Assembly (NCBI GenBank): GCA_017477845.1
Contig: JAFUTR010000034.1
Coordinates: 1 to 33,190 of the forward strand
Length of the DNA stretch: 33,190 nt
Reading direction: 5' to 3'
From: Bacilli bacterium
GTDB taxonomy: Bacteria > Bacillota_I > Bacilli_A > RF39 > UBA660
Positions 29,270 through 33,190 of this stretch are shown here, piece by piece. The notes under the pieces were generated by a model, which was not told the origin of the DNA, did no database searches, and saw nothing but the letters and a program-made list of their open reading frames with translations. How positions within the stretch are numbered: position 1 is the stretch's first letter; each line of letters opens with the position of its first letter. The translations under genes were made by a program, and so were the position numbers.

Positions 29270-31765
29270 ATGAATTTACTTAAAAAACTTGTTTTAAAAG
29301 ACCTAAAACTAAACAAGAAAAGAACTATTGGTACAATAGTGGGAGTAGTTTTATCTTGTGCCTTAATCATGACTGTTGGAGGAATGTTTTATACTCTTCG
29401 TAAAAGTATGCTTCAAAATGAAATTACTAACAATGGATATTATCACATCAGAATAAATGGATTAAGTATAGATGAAATAAACGATTTTAAAGCTAATAGA
29501 AAGTTTTCTAGTGTCATATATAATTATAATATTGGAGACACTTATTATGATGATAACAATTCTTTCAGTGGTGATATTTACTCAATGGATAAAGATACAT
29601 TTGACAAATTAAGTTATCAGTTGTTAGAAGGAGAATTTCCTAAGAATGAAAATGAGTTATTAATTAATCAAACATATAAATATAATAAAGATGTTAATGT
29701 TGGTGATTATATTGATGTTGTGATAGGTGAAAAAGATGATTTTGCATATGGATTGACATATAATCAAGAACTAAAAAATAGTTATACTAAAAAAATGAAA
29801 ATTGTTGGACTTGTTAATAGATATGGTGACTTAATTACAACTGGCGTTAAAAGCGATAAATATGTTGTTTATTTAACTCTTAAAGATCCAAAAGAATATA
29901 AAGAAGTTGTTTGTAAAATGTTAGGTGTTAATAGCTATGACGAACGATTCGATTCAGAAAAATATCGAAGTATTAGAGTAAACGAAGGCGTACTTTTATG
30001 GGAGATATTTGATTTTTCAGATGACACCATAGCATTTTTCTATAGAGTTTTAGCAGTTGTTATTTTAATAATAATGGTTACAAGTATCTTTTCTATTAGG
30101 AATTCTTTTGCAATATCAATTACTGAGAAGTTAAAAACATATGGAATGTTATCAAGTATTGGTGCTACTAAAAAACAAATAAGAAGGATGGTTCTTTTTG
30201 AAGGATTTGTAGTTGGTCTAATTGGTATAAGTTTAGGAGTAGTTCTAGGAATATTTGTAATATGGGCCCTTTGTGAAATAATTAATTTACTTGCAATTAA
30301 TGCAGATTTATTTAGCAATGGTTTTAAACTTTATTATGATATTTCATTTATTCCACTTATAATTGCTATTGTATCAAGTATTATTGTAATATTTTTATTT
30401 GTTATTATGAGTGCTATTAAAGCAAGTCACTCTAGTCCTATTAATAATATTCGTAATGCTGATAAAATTAGGTCTAAAAAACTTAAAGTTCCAAAATTTA
30501 TTTCAAAAATGTTTGGAATAGGTGGAGTGCTATCTTATAAAAATTTAAAAAGAAGTAAAAAGAAATATCGAGTTACTATTATTTCTTTAACTGTAAGTAT
30601 TTTTGTATTTATTACAGCATCATCCCTAGTCGAATATGGACTTCGTACTGCAAAAGAAGAGTATGGAGATTTAAACTATAACATTGAAGCATATGGCATG
30701 GGAATTGTTAAATATCAAGATGGAAATAGATACCATGATTCAATTGAACAAATTGAAAAACTTGAAAAAATAGATGGAGCAAACACACTTTACTTAGCAG
30801 AACATTATATAACAGATTCATACTATGTTATTAGAGATACAAGTAAGATAAATATTAAAAATTCAATGAACGAATTTAGTGTTAGACTATATCTTATGAA
30901 TGATGACTCATATAAAAAATACGTAGAAGAAATAGGTGGAGATTACAATGATTTAAAAGATAAATATATCTTATTAAATCGTGGTAAAACACAAGATGAT
31001 AATGGAAATACTCGTTATGTAAAAGTAACTAATTATGAAAAAGGAGACGTTATAAAACTAATTGCTAGAAAAAATGATGGCAGCCTAGTAGAAATAGATA
31101 ATGATAACTTTACATATCAAATAGGACTAGTTACAGAAGAAAAACCTATAGGAGTTAATGATATAAATGCTGGGTTCTATATTACTTTAGTTGGAAACTA
31201 TGATTATTTTGATGATAATAATTATGATATAGAACATGTTGGAACTTTCTTTAATTCATCTGATCCATATCAACTTGAAAAAGATATTAAAGAAATTGAC
31301 GAAAAAATATATGTAGAAAACTTAGATGAACATTATAAACAAGTACAAACAATAATATTAATAATATCAATAATAGTTTATGGATTTATAATTGTTGTAA
31401 CACTAATTGGCGTTACTAGTGTCTTTAATACAATAAACTCAAATATGGCACTTAGAAGTAGTGATTTTGCTACATTAAAAAGTATAGGAATGACTAAAAA
31501 AGAATTTAATAATATGATTAACTTAGAAGCAATTTTCTATTCATTTAAAAGTTTACTATATGGAACTATTTTAGGACTTATTGGAAGTTACATTGCATAT
31601 CGCGCATTTATGGAAAATTACAATTTCAGTTATATACTTCCTATAAAACCAATAATTATTTCTATAATATTTATAATTATTCTAGTAATGGTGCTTATGA
31701 GATATTCTATTAAGAAAATAAACAAACAAAATATAATTGAAACTATTAGAAATAATAATATTTAA
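29270..31765 (+). CDS. FtsX-like ABC transporter permease (MacB-type)
   Basis: An 831-residue permease with eight membrane segments by eye: one near 20-42, an extracytoplasmic domain (about 44-255), then about 256-280, 315-340 and 360-382, one at about 434-455, a second extracytoplasmic domain (about 456-690), and three more at about 693-718, 760-780 and 791-813. Two FtsX cores are present, each with the cytoplasmic coupling motif (LSSIGATKKQIRRM and LKSIGMTKKEFNN). It pairs with the ATPase encoded just upstream. With the two-component genes behind it, it resembles antimicrobial-peptide or cell-envelope stress exporters; the substrate is unknown. Confidence 0.93.
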   Translation: MNLLKKLVLKDLKLNKKRTIGTIVGVVLSCALIMTVGGMFYTLRKSMLQNEITNNGYYHIRINGLSIDEINDFKANRKFSSVIYNYNIGDTYYDDNNSFSGDIYSMDKDTFDKLSYQLLEGEFPKNENELLINQTYKYNKDVNVGDYIDVVIGEKDDFAYGLTYNQELKNSYTKKMKIVGLVNRYGDLITTGVKSDKYVVYLTLKDPKEYKEVVCKMLGVNSYDERFDSEKYRSIRVNEGVLLWEIFDFSDDTIAFFYRVLAVVILIIMVTSIFSIRNSFAISITEKLKTYGMLSSIGATKKQIRRMVLFEGFVVGLIGISLGVVLGIFVIWALCEIINLLAINADLFSNGFKLYYDISFIPLIIAIVSSIIVIFLFVIMSAIKASHSSPINNIRNADKIRSKKLKVPKFISKMFGIGGVLSYKNLKRSKKKYRVTIISLTVSIFVFITASSLVEYGLRTAKEEYGDLNYNIEAYGMGIVKYQDGNRYHDSIEQIEKLEKIDGANTLYLAEHYITDSYYVIRDTSKINIKNSMNEFSVRLYLMNDDSYKKYVEEIGGDYNDLKDKYILLNRGKTQDDNGNTRYVKVTNYEKGDVIKLIARKNDGSLVEIDNDNFTYQIGLVTEEKPIGVNDINAGFYITLVGNYDYFDDNNYDIEHVGTFFNSSDPYQLEKDIKEIDEKIYVENLDEHYKQVQTIILIISIIVYGFIIVVTLIGVTSVFNTINSNMALRSSDFATLKSIGMTKKEFNNMINLEAIFYSFKSLLYGTILGLIGSYIAYRAFMENYNFSYILPIKPIIISIIFIIILVMVLMRYSIKKINKQNIIETIRNNNI

Positions 31766-31789
31766 AAGCCTATTTTAAAGGCTTTTTTT
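31764..31789 (+). terminator. Intrinsic terminator between transporter and two-component genes
   Basis: AAAGCCT (31765-31771) pairs with AGGCTTT (31779-31785), then a T-run. It would lower, not necessarily abolish, expression of the regulator genes from the ABC promoter. Confidence 0.85.
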
Positions 31790-31816
31790 GAGTTATAATA
31801 CTTTTAGGAGGAGTTT

Positions 31817-32464
31817 ATGATATTACTTGTTGAAGATAATGAATCTATTGCTAAAGCACTATCTTTTTCACTTTTAGAAAATGGATATAATATAGAAGTA
31901 GCAGATAGTTTTCGAAAATTAAAAGAATATTTAGATAAAGACATAGAACTTATTATTTTAGATGTAACGTTACCAGATGGAGATGGATTTGAAATATATG
32001 AAAACTATATAAAAGGAAAAAATATTAAAACCATTTTTTTAACTGCAAGAGACTCTGAAGAAGATATTGTAAAAGGTTTAGAACTTGGAGCAGATGATTA
32101 TTTAACTAAGCCTTTTTCTACTAGAGAGTTACTTGTTAGAATAAAGAAAATAATACTTAGAAATAGAAAACAAAACATAATTAAAGTGCGTGATATAACT
32201 TTTGATATAGATAAAATGGAAGTATATAAAAATAATTCTAAAATATTATTATCTAGTATGGAATTAAATATCTTAAATATTTTATTTTTAAATTTAAATA
32301 AAGTGGTAACAAGAGAATCATTACTTGAAAAAATATGGGAATGGACTGGAAATGATGTTGATGATCATACCCTAACTGTATATGTAAAAAGAATAAAAGA
32401 TAAAATTGGTGAAGATATAATTACCACTATTAAGAAAGTAGGGTATCGAATAGATGAAAAGTAA
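31817..32464 (+). CDS. OmpR-family two-component response regulator
   Basis: A 215-residue regulator. The receiver domain (1-115) has acidic pocket E6/D7, phosphorylation site D49 (ILDVTLPDGDG), T76 and K98 (LTKPF). A winged-helix DNA-binding domain follows (about 125-213) with the recognition region DDHTLTVYVKRIKDKI and the wing KKVGYRI. Preceded by AGGAGG. Its stop overlaps the start of the kinase gene by 11 bases. Probable target: the tandem GTAACTT boxes of the upstream transporter. Its partner kinase is truncated, so regulation may be altered in this strain. Confidence 0.95.
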   Translation: MILLVEDNESIAKALSFSLLENGYNIEVADSFRKLKEYLDKDIELIILDVTLPDGDGFEIYENYIKGKNIKTIFLTARDSEEDIVKGLELGADDYLTKPFSTRELLVRIKKIILRNRKQNIIKVRDITFDIDKMEVYKNNSKILLSSMELNILNILFLNLNKVVTRESLLEKIWEWTGNDVDDHTLTVYVKRIKDKIGEDIITTIKKVGYRIDEK

Positions 32465-33071
32465 AATAAATAAAAAGAAAATAATTATTAAGTTTATATT
32501 ATTACTTCTTTTGCTTTCTTTTATATTAATATTAATAAATAACTATTTCTATAAAAAATATACTTATAATTACAATAAAAAAATATCTTCAATTGTATAT
32601 TTACTTAAAGAAAAAAATATAACAGATATAGAAATTGCTGATATTTTAAATAACGATATAGAATATGATTTAAATAAGTATGGGATTGATATAGAGACAG
32701 AAAGTGTAGTTTTAGAAAATGATATTTTAATTAAAAAAGAAATATTTGTCTATATCATAACAATGTTCTTTTTCTTATTAATACTATTTATCATATATTT
32801 CTTGGAAAACATGAAAAAAACAAGAAAAATGAATGAAATATTTGATATGATAGAAGAAGTATCAAATGGAAATTACACACTTGATTTTGAAAATAAAAGT
32901 GAAGATGAATTATCTATATTAAGAGATAACATATATAAAATAACTTTAAAATTAAAAGAAGAAGCAAATAACTCCTTAAAAGACAAGGTGAGTATAAAAG
33001 AAAATTTAGAAAATATTTCTCATCAATTAAAAACCCCTTTAACTGCCATTGAAATGCACCCATCAGAGTAG
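32454..33071 (+). pseudogene. Sensor histidine kinase truncated by the IS3-family insertion
   Basis: The host-coded part is about 200 residues: membrane segments at about 8-29 and 97-120, a short extracytoplasmic loop between them, a HAMP-like linker, and the H-box NISHQLKTPLTAIE with His190. The IS begins at about 33055, which appends a few foreign residues (MHPSE) and a TAG at 33069-33071. The rest of the dimerisation domain and the whole ATPase domain (N, G boxes) are missing, so the product cannot phosphorylate its regulator. It keeps the membrane sensor part. The distal part may lie beyond the IS outside this window. Confidence 0.88.
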
Positions 33072-33190
33072 ACATTAATAAAAAACCCGTTTATAAAAAT
33101 ATGATAGAATACACTTCCGAAAGGAGGTGTTTTTCTTATGGCTTCAAAGGGTCAAAAATTTGTTAAATACACTGATGAATTTGTTAATGA
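33055..33190 (+). mobile_element. Left end of an IS3-family element (partial)
   Basis: The kinase homology stops at a sequence beginning TGCACCC, followed by AGAGTAGACATTAAT, which matches the general form of IS3-family (IS150-group) left ends. A transposase ORF with a strong ribosome binding site follows. The right end is outside the window. Confidence 0.75.
33138..33190 (+). CDS. IS3-family transposase OrfA, N-terminal fragment
   Basis: ATG 33138 after GAAAGGAGGTG opens a frame starting MASKGQKFVKYTDEFVNE, which matches the start of helix-turn-helix OrfA proteins of IS3/IS150-type elements. The window ends after 17 complete codons. A possible -10 TAGAAT with an extended TG lies at about 33102-33110. 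Confidence 0.75.
   Translation, partial: MASKGQKFVKYTDEFVN

Noticed and set aside
31794-31799. TATAAT directly upstream of the response regulator
   Set aside because: The start site would fall on the Shine-Dalgarno, and no -35 is present; it is probably chance in AT-rich sequence.
141-32464. TGA read as tryptophan (genetic code 4)
   Set aside because: All genes are full length under the standard code, TGG is used throughout, and no in-frame TGA is needed to complete any gene.
1-33190. Composite transposon bounded by two IS copies
   Set aside because: The two terminal sequences differ and fit different families (ISL3-like and IS3-like).

Overview
The window is a very AT-rich chromosomal segment from a Gram-positive bacterium of the Bacillota, most likely an uncultured gut-type Bacilli lineage. 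Supporting signs are the nfo (yqfS) and DUF2624 (yqfT-like) neighbourhood known from Bacillus, a SpoVS homologue, a class B penicillin-binding protein, Gram-positive type IV prepilins, strong Shine-Dalgarno sites, and TAA/TAG-only termination. No TGA ends any of about 31 genes, yet TGG is the only tryptophan codon, so TGA looks avoided rather than recoded. Both edges are insertion-sequence ends: an ISL3-like terminus on the left (1-140) and an IS3-family left end on the right (from about 33055). Each cuts a host gene, so the edges are probably assembly or rearrangement breakpoints.

Region 1 (141-11201) is a surface-protein locus. It opens with the remnant of an exported, possibly pilin-like protein. 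Next come a divergently transcribed TasA/camelysin-like secreted protein that appears to start at an ATT codon and a three-gene operon: a membrane-anchored extracellular protein, a second TasA-like secreted protein, and a 2717-residue exported protein built largely of about 40 glycine-rich YGGGN coils. These coils are arranged in a higher-order unit of five coils (369 bp). A pair of AAAATG/CATTTT inverted repeats covers the promoter of the operon. I read this as a fibre, matrix or giant adhesin system; its function is not known from the sequence.

Region 2 (11259-16429) holds genes of unknown or general function: an acidic 50-residue protein coupled to a 512-residue helical protein, a CmpB-type membrane protein, a HAD-like phosphatase, and a tandem pair of winged-helix metallophosphoesterases. 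The first of the pair has lost its catalytic residues and the second keeps them. The pair sits behind a leader with its own promoter, a 14-codon leader peptide and an intrinsic terminator, which looks like a ribosome-controlled attenuator.

Region 3 (16525-28527) is mostly housekeeping. A 35-residue membrane peptide is coupled to rsmI, an RlmI-like methyltransferase and an RluA-type pseudouridine synthase. Then come a membrane-anchored Pro/Val/Glu repeat protein, spoVS, an SDR oxidoreductase, an unknown protein behind a near-perfect promoter, two orphan type IV prepilin-like proteins in separate transcription units, nfo converging on a DUF2624 gene, a class B PBP, a family 2 glycosyltransferase, rpmG, efp and a small acidic protein. 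Intrinsic terminators separate most units.

Region 4 (28542-33071) is an ABC exporter (ATPase plus MacB/FtsX-type permease) followed by an OmpR-type response regulator and a sensor kinase cut by the IS3 element just after its phospho-accepting histidine. A direct repeat of GTAACTT at 11-bp spacing in the ABC promoter is a plausible site for that regulator. No tRNA, rRNA or CRISPR array was seen.
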